From Chloroflexota bacterium (GTDB lineage Bacteria > Chloroflexota > Limnocylindria > Limnocylindrales > CSP1-4), in the NCBI GenBank assembly GCA_021789355.1, contig JAJYJR010000097.1:1-13062 (forward strand): a stretch of 13,062 nucleotides of DNA. Direction: 5' to 3'. Positions 1-6,669 of this stretch are shown piece by piece; positions within the stretch are counted from its first letter, which is position 1, and the number at the start of each line of letters is the position of its first letter. Under the pieces are notes generated by a model, which made no database searches, had not been told where the DNA came from, and saw nothing but the letters and a program-made list of their open reading frames with translations. The position numbers and the translations under genes were made by a program.

Positions 1-95
1 CGTCAATGCCAAACGCGCACGGCTGTCTATCTATGCGATCGGCGCCCAGAGGGCGTTGCGGAGGCCGTTTCGTGCTCAGATCGGCCTGTCAGTGT

Positions 96-464
96 GCCTC
101 GGCGGCCGATCAGCTGCGGAATCCCGGCCAGATAGGTCGGGGTGCGCCCTGCCGCGTGGGCCGCCTCGACGTTGGCGCCTCGCGGCCAGGGGCCGCCCTT
201 GCTGGTGCGGCCCGAGCGGCGCTTGCCGGCCGACTCGTCGTTGCCCGGGCATATGCCGGCCCAGGACGCCAGGTGGCGTGGGGAGGGGAAGCGGGTCATG
301 TCCGCGCCGACCTCGGCGATGACGACCTCGGCCAGACGCCGCCCGATGCCGGGGATCGACTCGAGGGCGACGAGCTGGGCTTCCGTGGGCTGCAGGCACG
401 CCGCGATCTCGGCACTCACTTCGCCGATGCGCCCGTCGACGAGGGGGTGCGCCTGCTCGGACGA
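96..464 (-). pseudogene. IS110-family transposase, C-terminal fragment
   Basis: About 120 residues on the minus strand match the C-terminal Transposase_20 (IS110/IS116/IS902) domain. The helix-hairpin-helix-like segment reads SIPGIGRRLAEVVIAEVG, followed by RFPSPRHLASWAGICPGN and DESAGKRRSGRTSKG, where the family's conserved serine of the second catalytic region lies. The match stops abruptly near position 96, after IGRRG, and the frame then runs into unrelated sequence. At the other end it stops near 464, about 20 bases past the stop codon of the SorC-type regulator. The N-terminal RuvC-like DEDD domain is missing, so the fragment cannot be an active transposase. No inverted repeats or intact IS ends were seen. 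It marks an old insertion beside the PTS operon. The family call is secure, the exact borders are not. Confidence 0.82.
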
Positions 465-483
465 TAACTGCCGAGGCAAGGAC

Positions 484-1485
484 TCAGGGAGCGTTGAGCA
501 CGCGGAGGATGGCCCGCGCCGTCGGCTCGTCCGTGTAGAGATGATCGAGCACACCCGTGCGCGCGCAGCCAATCACGCTGTCTACCTTGCTCGATCCTGC
601 TGCCACCGCCACGACTCGCTTGCTCTGGCGCAGGAGCTCGAATGGGATCGACAGCGCGCGCGAGGTCCACTCGTCTTCCACCAAGGTCCCGTCGCGCGTG
701 AACAGGTGACCCGAGACTTCGCCCACCACCCCCTTCTTCTCCAGGCGGCGGACTGCATCCTCGGACAGCTGGTCCATCACGGTCGGGTATCCGGGACGAT
801 CCCGCGGCGCTCCGCTGACCCCGACGAGGACGAAGTCGAGCCGATCCCAGAACGCGGTCGTGGCTCGCACGACGCTGTCCTCGAGGAGTGCCACCTTGGT
901 GGTGGCCGAGTCGAGGAGACCCGGGGCGAGGATGCGCTGCGCGGATGCGTGGAGATGCCTAGCGAGATTGGCGGCGATGTCGTTGACGTCGAGGAACGCG
1001 TCCGTGACGTGGAACGAGCCAACGATGGGGACCACGGTCAGCCCAGGGCGCTGGAGCCGCGGCAAGGCACTAACTAGGGCGTTGATGGTGTGTCCGCCGG
1101 ACGTGCCGAGCACCCCCTCGGTCGGCAGTTCCGCCGCCACAAACGGCGCAGCCGCTGCGGCGCACAGGCGGCCTGCGATGGCGGGGTCGCCCTCGCGGCC
1201 CGGGGTCACGGTCGCCTTCAGCGCCAGCGCGTCCGAGAGCTCGTCGGCCAGCGGCTGAAGCATGCTCGGATCCGGCTCGACGGTGACTATGACGATGCCC
1301 TGAGCTCGGGCGATCGCGAGCAGGCGCGACACCTTCGAGACCGAGCATCCAAGGAGTTCTGCGACGGCCGCCTGCCCCCAGTCCCGCACGTAGTACAGCT
1401 CGGCCACCAGCCGCAGCAGTGACGGGTCGGCCCCGCCTGTGTCGCGGTCGAGCTTGCGTGTCGCCGATGTGGCGCGAGCGTTCAT
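484..1485 (-). CDS. SorC/DeoR-type sugar-binding transcriptional regulator
   Basis: A 333-residue regulator. Residues about 22-70 form the N-terminal helix-turn-helix typical of SorC proteins: LLRLVAELYYVRDWGQ, then the HTH around AELLGCSVSKVSRLL (43-56), then the short strand GIVIVTV. The rest (about 75-333) is the SorC sugar-phosphate-binding domain. Landmarks are LGTSGGHTINALV, FVLVGVSGAP, GEVSGHLFTRDG and VVAVAAGSSK ending in LYTDEPTARAIL. The reading frame is open further upstream, but the ATG at 1485 is preceded by GAGGAG at good spacing and gives the normal family length. The gene is divergent from the PTS genes with a 113-bp gap, the usual arrangement for a local regulator. By family analogy it binds a phosphorylated sugar made by the operon and releases or activates the PTS promoter. 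Inducer and sign of control cannot be read from sequence. Confidence 0.9.
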   Translation of the reverse strand: MNARATSATRKLDRDTGGADPSLLRLVAELYYVRDWGQAAVAELLGCSVSKVSRLLAIARAQGIVIVTVEPDPSMLQPLADELSDALALKATVTPGREGDPAIAGRLCAAAAAPFVAAELPTEGVLGTSGGHTINALVSALPRLQRPGLTVVPIVGSFHVTDAFLDVNDIAANLARHLHASAQRILAPGLLDSATTKVALLEDSVVRATTAFWDRLDFVLVGVSGAPRDRPGYPTVMDQLSEDAVRRLEKKGVVGEVSGHLFTRDGTLVEDEWTSRALSIPFELLRQSKRVVAVAAGSSKVDSVIGCARTGVLDHLYTDEPTARAILRVLNAP

Positions 1486-1507
1486 GTTCCGCTCCTCAGT
1501 TTGCACC

Positions 1508-1536
1508 TTGACACCGGCGCTGAATGACGCTACACC
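1508..1536 (+). promoter_or_regulatory. Candidate promoter of the PTS operon
   Basis: TTGACA at 1508-1513 is a perfect -35 box. A 17-bp spacer places TACACC at 1531-1536 as a partial -10 box. Transcription would begin near 1543, about 55 bases before the EIIA start. It lies in the 113-bp divergent region between the SorC-type regulator and EIIA. The -35 is convincing and the -10 only moderate. Confidence 0.5.
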
Positions 1537-1550
1537 AACGTGGATCCGCA

Positions 1551-1580
1551 TTGCAAGTACATGCAGCAAGAATTTGCAAG
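1551..1580. promoter_or_regulatory. Candidate SorC-type operator: repeated TTGCAAG boxes
   Basis: TTGCAAG occurs at 1551-1557 and again at 1574-1580. Start-to-start spacing is 23 bp, close to two helical turns, and an imperfect TGCAGCAAG copy lies between them. The core TTGCAA is its own reverse complement. A further TTTGCA lies at 1500-1505, just before the -35 box. Spaced repeats beside a local SorC gene are what an oligomeric repressor would need. Position just downstream of the predicted start fits repression by blocking. Inference only. Confidence 0.42.
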
Positions 1581-1598
1581 ACTGGAGGACGAAGGGCG

Positions 1599-2051
1599 GT
1601 GGCCTTCAAGCGCGGCTTCAGGATCGTTGTCGTGTCGCACGGCCGACTAGCCCGGGCGATGCTCGAGAGCGCCGGGATGATCTGCGGTGACTTGGAGGAC
1701 ACGACGGCCGTCGATCTGCAGCCGGGAGAGACCCCCGAGGCCCTTGGCGTGCAGATTGAGGCGGCCTTGGGCCACGACGGTCGCCCGGCCCTCTTGTTGA
1801 CCGACCTCCTCGGGGGCACGCCCCACAACGTGGCAGCGCTCACCTGCGCGCAGGCGCGCGGCACGGGCCGGGTCGTCGCCTGCGTCAGCGGCGCGAACCT
1901 GGGCGTCCTGCTGGAGGCCGCCACGAGCGTGACGGCGCTCGACGCTGAGGCGGTGGGCCACTTGGTGGACCGTGGCCGAGCCGGCCTCGTCGACGTCATG
2001 GCGCTGCTTGCAGAACGGCGCGCCGGGCGGCGCAGCGGCGTCGCCGAGTAG
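1599..2051 (+). CDS. PTS mannose/sorbose-family EIIA component
   Basis: A 150-residue cytoplasmic EIIA of the mannose-fructose-sorbose PTS family. It accepts phosphate from HPr and passes it to EIIB. The active-site histidine is His14 in IVVVSHGRLA, and the family motif DLLGGTPHNVA follows in mid protein (the usual form is DLxGGTPxN). Length matches the single-domain EIIA of the family; there is no fused EIIB. The start chosen is GTG at 1599 with GGAGG at 1584-1588. An upstream in-frame ATG at 1524 would add 25 unrelated residues running through the promoter and operator. It is the first gene of a run of EIIA, EIIB, EIIC and EIID. No Enzyme I or HPr gene lies in the window, so general PTS proteins must be encoded elsewhere. 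Confidence 0.9.
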   Translation: MAFKRGFRIVVVSHGRLARAMLESAGMICGDLEDTTAVDLQPGETPEALGVQIEAALGHDGRPALLLTDLLGGTPHNVAALTCAQARGTGRVVACVSGANLGVLLEAATSVTALDAEAVGHLVDRGRAGLVDVMALLAERRAGRRSGVAE

Positions 2052-2075
2052 CCCTCGACAGAGGAGGGAACAGAG

Positions 2076-2555
2076 GTGCCACTGAAGCTCGTGCGGGTCG
2101 ATGACCGCCTTATCCACGGCCAAGTTGTGGCGGTATGGCTGCGGGCCGTAGGAGCGGACCACATCGTGATCGTCGACGACAAGACCGCCCAGAACGAGTT
2201 CGTCAAGGAGGTCCTCACGCTCGCGGCTCCCGCGGGCGCTCCAGTAGACGTGCTCAGCGTGGCGGACGCGGTGCCGCGCCTGCAGGAGCTCGCGGCGTCG
2301 GAGTCCGGCACGTTCGTGCTGCTGCGCTCACCACTGACCGCTCTGCAGTTGCTGCAGGCTGGCGTGGCCTTCAGCGTCCTCAACCTGGGCGGCCTGGGCG
2401 CGGGAGCCGGTCGACACCAGCTGTACCGGAACATCTCCGCGAGCGGCGAGGAGCTGGCGGCGTTGCGCTCCATCGAGGCGCTCGGGACCCGGGTGGAGAT
2501 CCAGATCGTCCCTGACGATCGGGGCGTGTCGTTCGCTTCGCTCGACAAGATGTAG
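2076..2555 (+). CDS. PTS mannose/sorbose-family EIIB component
   Basis: A 159-residue EIIB of the mannose/sorbose PTS family. It receives phosphate from EIIA and transfers it to the sugar during uptake. The signature is RVDDRLIHGQVV, with phosphorylated His14. The later segment FSVLNLGGLGAGAGR resembles the conserved NxGG loop of this family, and the length is normal. The start is GTG at 2076 with GGAGGG just upstream, 24 bases after the EIIA stop. The gene is clearly co-transcribed with EIIA. Substrate specificity cannot be read from EIIB: the family covers mannose, fructose, sorbose, N-acetyl-hexosamines and others. Confidence 0.93.
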   Translation: MPLKLVRVDDRLIHGQVVAVWLRAVGADHIVIVDDKTAQNEFVKEVLTLAAPAGAPVDVLSVADAVPRLQELAASESGTFVLLRSPLTALQLLQAGVAFSVLNLGGLGAGAGRHQLYRNISASGEELAALRSIEALGTRVEIQIVPDDRGVSFASLDKM

Positions 2556-2618
2556 GAGGGCCGGACTGCATGCGAGATGGGCTATCCCGAGGATCCGCGG
2601 AAGCAGGGAGGGCATGGT

Positions 2619-3548
2619 ATGCGTAGTGGCTTTAGGCGCGTTCCCCTCATTCTCGCGGTCGCTGTCCCGGTGGCGTTGGCGCTGGCATTGCTTCCCGCGC
2701 AGGCCCTCGCTGCCTCGGACTCGGCCAGCGTCGTCAAAGTCAGCTTGGGCGCCGCAGCCCTGATCGGTCTCGGCTACTACCTCTCGTACAGCCCGTGGCT
2801 GGGCTGCATGCTCGGGTACTTCACCCTGTACCGCCCGCTGGTGGCCGGGCTCTTCGTCGGCATCATCCTGGGCGATCCCGCCAAGGGCACCCTTGTCGGC
2901 GCCGCCATCAACCTGGCGTACCTCGGCTTCATCAGTGCCGGCGGGACGATGCCGGGCGATCCTGGGCTGGCGGGGTGGCTGGGGACGACGCTTGCCCTCG
3001 CAGGCGGCCTGAGCTACGGCCAGGCGCTGGCGTTGGCGGTCCCCATCGGGCTCATGGGCACGATCGTGTGGAACACCACCATGACGGTGGACTCCGTTTT
3101 CGTGCACTGGGCTGACGCTCGAGCCGACAAGGGCGATGTGCGCGGGGTGACCCTGATGAACTGGGTGCCCAGTCAGATCTTCCTGTTCGTGATCACGTTC
3201 GTCCCGTGCATGCTCGCCGCGTACAGCGGTGTCGGCGCCGTCGTGAACGTGCTCAACACCCTGCCCATCTGGTTCCTGAACGGTCTCGCCGTCGCCGGCG
3301 GCGTGTTCGCCGCCATTGGCATCGCGATGAATATGCGCTTCATCTTCCGCGGCAGCGTGATTCCCTACTTCTTCATCGGGTACTTCGTCATGGTCGCCAC
3401 CGGCGGGAGCCTGCCGATGGTGATCCTGGCCGCCATCGGGCTCGCGCTGGCCTACCTCCACGTGACGTTCGTGGCCGGCGGCGGGCGACCCGCCGTGCCG
3501 CCTGCACCGGGCGCAACGCTCGGCGTGATCGCGAAAGGCGGGGCGTGA
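2619..3548 (+). CDS. PTS mannose/sorbose-family EIIC permease subunit
   Basis: A 309-residue membrane protein, one of two integral subunits of a mannose-family PTS permease. The EIIC core starts near residue 38 and includes YRPLVAGLFVGIILGDPAKG (the family's substrate-site region), INLAYLGF, and FIFRGSVIPYFFIGYF near the end, with six to eight hydrophobic segments. The start at 2619 has GGGAGGG eight bases upstream; an ATG at 2577 lacks a well-placed site. The protein is longer than usual because residues 1-34 look like a signal peptide: MRSGFRR, a hydrophobic run, then AQALA as a possible cleavage site. It could instead be an extra membrane helix. The stop is one base from the EIID start, indicating translational coupling. 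Confidence 0.9.
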   Translation: MRSGFRRVPLILAVAVPVALALALLPAQALAASDSASVVKVSLGAAALIGLGYYLSYSPWLGCMLGYFTLYRPLVAGLFVGIILGDPAKGTLVGAAINLAYLGFISAGGTMPGDPGLAGWLGTTLALAGGLSYGQALALAVPIGLMGTIVWNTTMTVDSVFVHWADARADKGDVRGVTLMNWVPSQIFLFVITFVPCMLAAYSGVGAVVNVLNTLPIWFLNGLAVAGGVFAAIGIAMNMRFIFRGSVIPYFFIGYFVMVATGGSLPMVILAAIGLALAYLHVTFVAGGGRPAVPPAPGATLGVIAKGGA

Positions 3549-3549
3549 C

Positions 3550-4563
3550 ATGGCAATCGAGACCGAATCCCCGAAGCGCATCACGCGTCGCGACCTCACC
3601 CATTCATGGCTGATCTGGTGGTTCCTGATTCAGGCCAACTACAACTACGAGCGGCTCCAGGCGACCGGGTTCGCGCACACGATGGCGCCCATCATCAAGC
3701 GCCTCTACCACACCCCCGAGGACATCACCGCCGCCTTGAAGCGCCACCTCACCTTCTTCAACACCGAGCCGGGCTGGGGCTCCGTGGTGCCCGGCGTCGT
3801 CATCGCCATGGAAGAGCAACGTGCCAACGGGGCCGACATCGATGACGACGCGATCAACGCGGTGAAGACGGGCCTCATGGGTCCGTTCGCGGGCATCGGT
3901 GACACGATTGACCAAGGCACCATCACCCCGATCCTGCTGGCTCTGGGCATTGGTGTCGCGGGCATTTCCGTCGTCGCGGGCAAGGTCTCAACCGGCACGG
4001 GCAACCCCCTCGGGGTGATCCTGTACCTCATCCTGCAGCTGGTTGCGACCGTCGCCATCTCTTACTTCCTGTTCACGCAGGGTTACTACCGCGGGCGCAC
4101 TTTCGTGACCGACATCCTGCGGAGCGGCCTGATGGACAGGATCGTCACCGGCGCGCAGGTGCTGGGCAACCTAGTCCTCGGTGCCTTGGCCGCCCAGTTC
4201 ATCACCCTGTTCCTGGCTCCCACGATCACGATCAACGGCACCAGCCTGAACCTGCAGACGGACATCCTCAACAAGGTCATGCCCGGGCTGCTTCCTCTCG
4301 CGCTCGTGCTCGGCACCTGGTATCTGCTGCGGCGGCGGATCAGCCCGATCCTTCTCCTCGTGGTGTTCCTGGTGGCGGCCCTGATCGGCTCGTACCCCTT
4401 CTTCGGCCCGGCGCCCCAGACGGTCGCCGGCGACAACTGCGGCTCAGCCATCCTCTCGCCGTATGGGCCATGCGCCGCTCCGACGGCCGCTCCGGCGGCC
4501 GCAGCACCCGCATCGCCAGCCCCAGCGGCGTCAGCCGCTGGGGCTGCCTCGGCGGCACCGTAG
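3550..4563 (+). CDS. PTS mannose/sorbose-family EIID permease subunit
   Basis: A 337-residue EIID, the second membrane subunit of the permease. The N-terminal half is soluble (THSWLIWWFLIQANYNYERL and the FFNTEPGWGS region). GLMGPFAGIGD at 108-118 is the family hallmark, and hydrophobic segments follow to about residue 287. It starts with ATG one base after the EIIC stop. The oddity is the C-terminus. After the last membrane segment there are two cysteines (Cys297 and Cys308, in CGSAILSPYGPC), then a 29-residue Ala/Pro/Ser-rich tail. Typical EIID proteins end shortly after the last hydrophobic segment. The DNA of this tail encodes two strong hairpins, so part of the extension may reflect RNA structure rather than protein function. 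Confidence 0.93.
   Translation: MAIETESPKRITRRDLTHSWLIWWFLIQANYNYERLQATGFAHTMAPIIKRLYHTPEDITAALKRHLTFFNTEPGWGSVVPGVVIAMEEQRANGADIDDDAINAVKTGLMGPFAGIGDTIDQGTITPILLALGIGVAGISVVAGKVSTGTGNPLGVILYLILQLVATVAISYFLFTQGYYRGRTFVTDILRSGLMDRIVTGAQVLGNLVLGALAAQFITLFLAPTITINGTSLNLQTDILNKVMPGLLPLALVLGTWYLLRRRISPILLLVVFLVAALIGSYPFFGPAPQTVAGDNCGSAILSPYGPCAAPTAAPAAAAPASPAPAASAAGAASAAP
4484..4501 (+). other. Short hairpin inside the 3' end of EIID
   Basis: CGGCCGC and GCGGCCG form a 7-bp perfect stem around a TCCG loop. It lies within the alanine-rich EIID tail codons. On its own it could be chance in GC-rich Ala-codon DNA. It is listed because two stronger hairpins follow within 140 bases. Confidence 0.4.
4517..4546 (+). 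other. Perfect 13-bp hairpin at the end of EIID
   Basis: CAGCCCCAGCGGC at 4517-4529 is the exact reverse complement of GCCGCTGGGGCTG at 4534-4546, with a 4-base GTCA loop. The structure ends 14 bases before the EIID stop codon, inside coding sequence. There is no T run, so it is not a standard intrinsic terminator. It could block 3' exonucleases or pause polymerase. Confidence 0.7.
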
Positions 4564-4594
4564 GCCTGGAGCACACAACCTGACACGCGTCCTT

Positions 4595-4639
4595 GCCAGC
4601 CAGTGACCCGGGCGCTCCTGGTCCGGGTCTCTGGCTGGC
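4595..4639 (+). terminator. Long intercistronic hairpin between EIID and dehydrogenase
   Basis: GCCAGCCAGTGACCCGG at 4595-4611 pairs with CCGGGTCTCTGGCTGGC at 4623-4639: 16 of 17 positions match and the loop is 11 bases. It fills most of the 95-base gap between the EIID stop and the dehydrogenase start, ending 5 bases before the AAAGGAG ribosome site. No T run follows, so full termination is doubtful. Partial attenuation, an RNase processing point, or mRNA stabilisation of the PTS half are the likeliest roles. Confidence 0.6.
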
Positions 4640-4658
4640 CGCGCAAAGGAGCATCGAG

Positions 4659-5729
4659 ATGACCACGGCGCTTCCCGACGAGGCGATCCAGCCCAAGACA
4701 CCAGACCGCATGCTTGTCGGGGCCATCAGCGCGCCACACCACGTCGAGCTCATGTCCGTCGCAGTACCCGCGCCCGGGCCCGGTGAGGTCCTCGTCCGCA
4801 TCCGGGGCACGGCCATCTGCACGTACGAGCAGCGCACGTTCAGTGGTCAGCAGACGAACACCTTCCCCTGGTTGGGCGGGCACGAGATCGCCGGCGAAAT
4901 CGCGGCCATCGGCCCTGCCGTTCCCGACGGGCTCGCCGTCGGCGACCGGGTCGCCGTTGGATCAGCCGGGTGTGGCTGCTGCCACTGGTGCCTGACCGGC
5001 CAGGACCGCGCCTGCTTGCGCCACTACACCTACGCGACCTACGGCGCTGCCAGCGGGCTGGCGGGCTTCGCCGAGTACAAGATGCATCCTGCCGACGGCG
5101 TGTATGCCGTGGGCGATGCCCCGTTCGAGCTCGCCGCCCTGGCCGAGCCACTGAGTTGCGCCGTCCACGCGGTGCGCATGCTCTCGATCGACCTCGCGGA
5201 AGACGTCGTCGTCATTGGCGCGGGCGTCATGGGCCTCCTCAACGTGCTTGCGCTGAAGCAGCGCGGCGCCCGCGTCATCGTGAGCGAGCTGGACGAGGCG
5301 CGCCTGGACGTGGCGCGCCGGCTCGGAGCCGATGAGCTCGTGGACGCTGGCGCGGACCCGGTGGAACGGGTGCGGGAGCTCACGGAGGGACGCGGGGCCT
5401 CCGCGGTCATCGCCGCGGTCGGCGGCGCAACGGTCAATACGCAGGCCCTCGCCATGCTCGCCGAGCGGGGCCGGCTCCTGCTGTTCGCCGGCGCGCACCC
5501 CGAGGCGCCGCTCGAGCTCCATCCCAACACCATGCACAACCACGAGCAACTCGTGATGGGGGCGGTCTCCGGGGACAAGCGGGACTTCTACGTCGCGAGC
5601 CGACTCATTCGCTATGGGCAGGTCGATCTCCGCCCGCTGGTGCAGGGAACGTATCCGCTCACCAAACTCGCCGATGCCCTGGACGCGGCGCTGTTGCCCG
5701 GAGCCTACCGGATCGTGGTTATGCCGTAG
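4659..5729 (+). CDS. Zinc-dependent medium-chain polyol/sugar-phosphate dehydrogenase
   Basis: A 356-residue member of the zinc MDR (alcohol/sorbitol/threonine dehydrogenase) superfamily. Catalytic-zinc ligands are Cys54 (AICTYEQR), His75-Glu76 in GGHEIAGE, and Glu163 in LAEPLSCA. The structural-zinc lobe has all four cysteines at 105, 108, 111 and 119 (C-x2-C-x2-C-x7-C). The Rossmann motif is GAGVMG at 187-192. ATG at 4659 is preceded by AAAGGAG; an upstream GTG-type extension would run through the hairpin. Following the PTS genes, it most likely interconverts a phosphorylated polyol and a ketose phosphate with NAD(H) or NADP(H). This parallels SorE (sorbose-1-phosphate reductase) or GatD (galactitol-1-phosphate dehydrogenase), which are also MDR enzymes in PTS operons. 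The precise substrate is not determinable. Confidence 0.9.
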   Translation: MTTALPDEAIQPKTPDRMLVGAISAPHHVELMSVAVPAPGPGEVLVRIRGTAICTYEQRTFSGQQTNTFPWLGGHEIAGEIAAIGPAVPDGLAVGDRVAVGSAGCGCCHWCLTGQDRACLRHYTYATYGAASGLAGFAEYKMHPADGVYAVGDAPFELAALAEPLSCAVHAVRMLSIDLAEDVVVIGAGVMGLLNVLALKQRGARVIVSELDEARLDVARRLGADELVDAGADPVERVRELTEGRGASAVIAAVGGATVNTQALAMLAERGRLLLFAGAHPEAPLELHPNTMHNHEQLVMGAVSGDKRDFYVASRLIRYGQVDLRPLVQGTYPLTKLADALDAALLPGAYRIVVMP

Positions 5730-5778
5730 GCGCTCCGGTTCGCCTTGCTGACGTGCGCGATCCAGTTGGAGGCCCTTT

Positions 5779-6543
5779 ATGAAACGCAGACTGCACCGGC
5801 TGCTGCGGCCGGATGGCCGACTTCTCATCTGTGCAATGGACCACGTGGCGTTCATGGATCGGCACTTACCGGGCCTCGTCGACTACGGCGCCAAGGTGCG
5901 CCTCGCGGTCGAAGGCGGTGCCGACGCGTTCCTAGCTCCGCTCGGCTCGATCGTCGCGCACGGAGACGACTTCGGATCCGCCGCCGTCATCGCCAGCATT
6001 CCAACCGGTGACCAGTTCCTGCCACGCGCCGTCGAGCATGCACTGACTATCGGGGCCGACGCGCTCAAGTGCATGGCATATCCGTTCACTGGCGACGACT
6101 CACTCGACCGGGCAGAACGGCTGGGGGCCGACACCGCCCGATTCGGGCTGCCCTTCATCATCGAGTCAATCCCTGGCGGTTTCGAGACCGTAGACAAGCA
6201 CACGCCCGACAACATCGCGGTTGGGGCGCGGCTCGCGGCTGAGGCGGGAGCCGACATCGTCAAGACCTTCTACACCGGCGACCCTGTGACGATGCGGCAG
6301 GTGATCGCGTATGCTTCGGTCCCGGTGGTCGTGCTGGGCGGCGCGGCGAAAGGTTCACTACGCGACCTGCTAACCGAAGTCTACGACGCGGTTGCAGGTG
6401 CGGGATGCGCGGGCGTCGCGATCGGCCGGAACATCTGGGAAGCACCAGATCCCGCCGCCGTGACCCGCGGCCTTGCCGCGATCATCCACCAGCACGTGAG
6501 CGTCGATGAGGCGCTAGCGCTGTCCCGACCTGACGCCCGATGA
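5779..6543 (+). CDS. Class I aldolase, DhnA/FbaB/LsrF family
   Basis: A 254-residue single-domain TIM-barrel aldolase of the DeoC/FbaB/LacD superfamily, DhnA branch. The N-terminal strand ends in CAMDH (Asp21-His22), corresponding to the family's MDHG. Lys162 in GADIVKTFYTGD is the expected Schiff-base lysine. VVVLGGAAKG and CAGVAIGRNIW form the C-terminal phosphate-binding loops. ATG at 5779 follows TTGGAGG at seven bases. The gene comes 49 bases after the dehydrogenase and closes the PTS operon. The likely role is cleavage of the ketose phosphate made by the dehydrogenase into dihydroxyacetone phosphate or glyceraldehyde phosphate plus an aldehyde. LsrF-like thiolase or another aldol reaction is possible. 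Family assignment is solid, substrate unknown. Confidence 0.85.
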   Translation: MKRRLHRLLRPDGRLLICAMDHVAFMDRHLPGLVDYGAKVRLAVEGGADAFLAPLGSIVAHGDDFGSAAVIASIPTGDQFLPRAVEHALTIGADALKCMAYPFTGDDSLDRAERLGADTARFGLPFIIESIPGGFETVDKHTPDNIAVGARLAAEAGADIVKTFYTGDPVTMRQVIAYASVPVVVLGGAAKGSLRDLLTEVYDAVAGAGCAGVAIGRNIWEAPDPAAVTRGLAAIIHQHVSVDEALALSRPDAR

Positions 6544-6549
6544 TTCCGT

Positions 6550-6563
6550 CGAGGTCGACCTCG
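6550..6563. other. Perfect 14-bp palindrome in the convergent gap
   Basis: CGAGGTCGACCTCG is identical to its reverse complement. It lies 7 bases after the aldolase stop, in the 126-bp space between the convergent aldolase and aldehyde dehydrogenase genes. With no loop or T run it is a poor terminator. It could be a protein-binding site or chance. Nothing else notable was seen in the gap apart from a 5-bp GCGCG/CGCGC stem. Confidence 0.3.
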
Positions 6564-6669
6564 TGCGCGCCCCTGGCCGCGCTGCTGGTGACCGTCTCGA
6601 TGTGTGCGAGTCGAAGCTGATCGGGCAGGACCAAGTAGGTGAGTTGCCGCCCCTTCCGCGGATCGTCGA

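Noticed and set aside
1496..2548. A 350-codon minus-strand open frame opposite EIIA/EIIB
   Set aside because: Ser/Thr/Arg/Pro-rich translation with no family resemblance. It also covers the divergent promoter region. A shadow frame.
2328..3599. A 423-codon minus-strand open frame opposite EIIB/EIIC
   Set aside because: The translation is His/Glu/Asp/Arg-rich without any recognised fold and has no ribosome site. It is the antisense shadow of clear PTS genes in GC-rich DNA.
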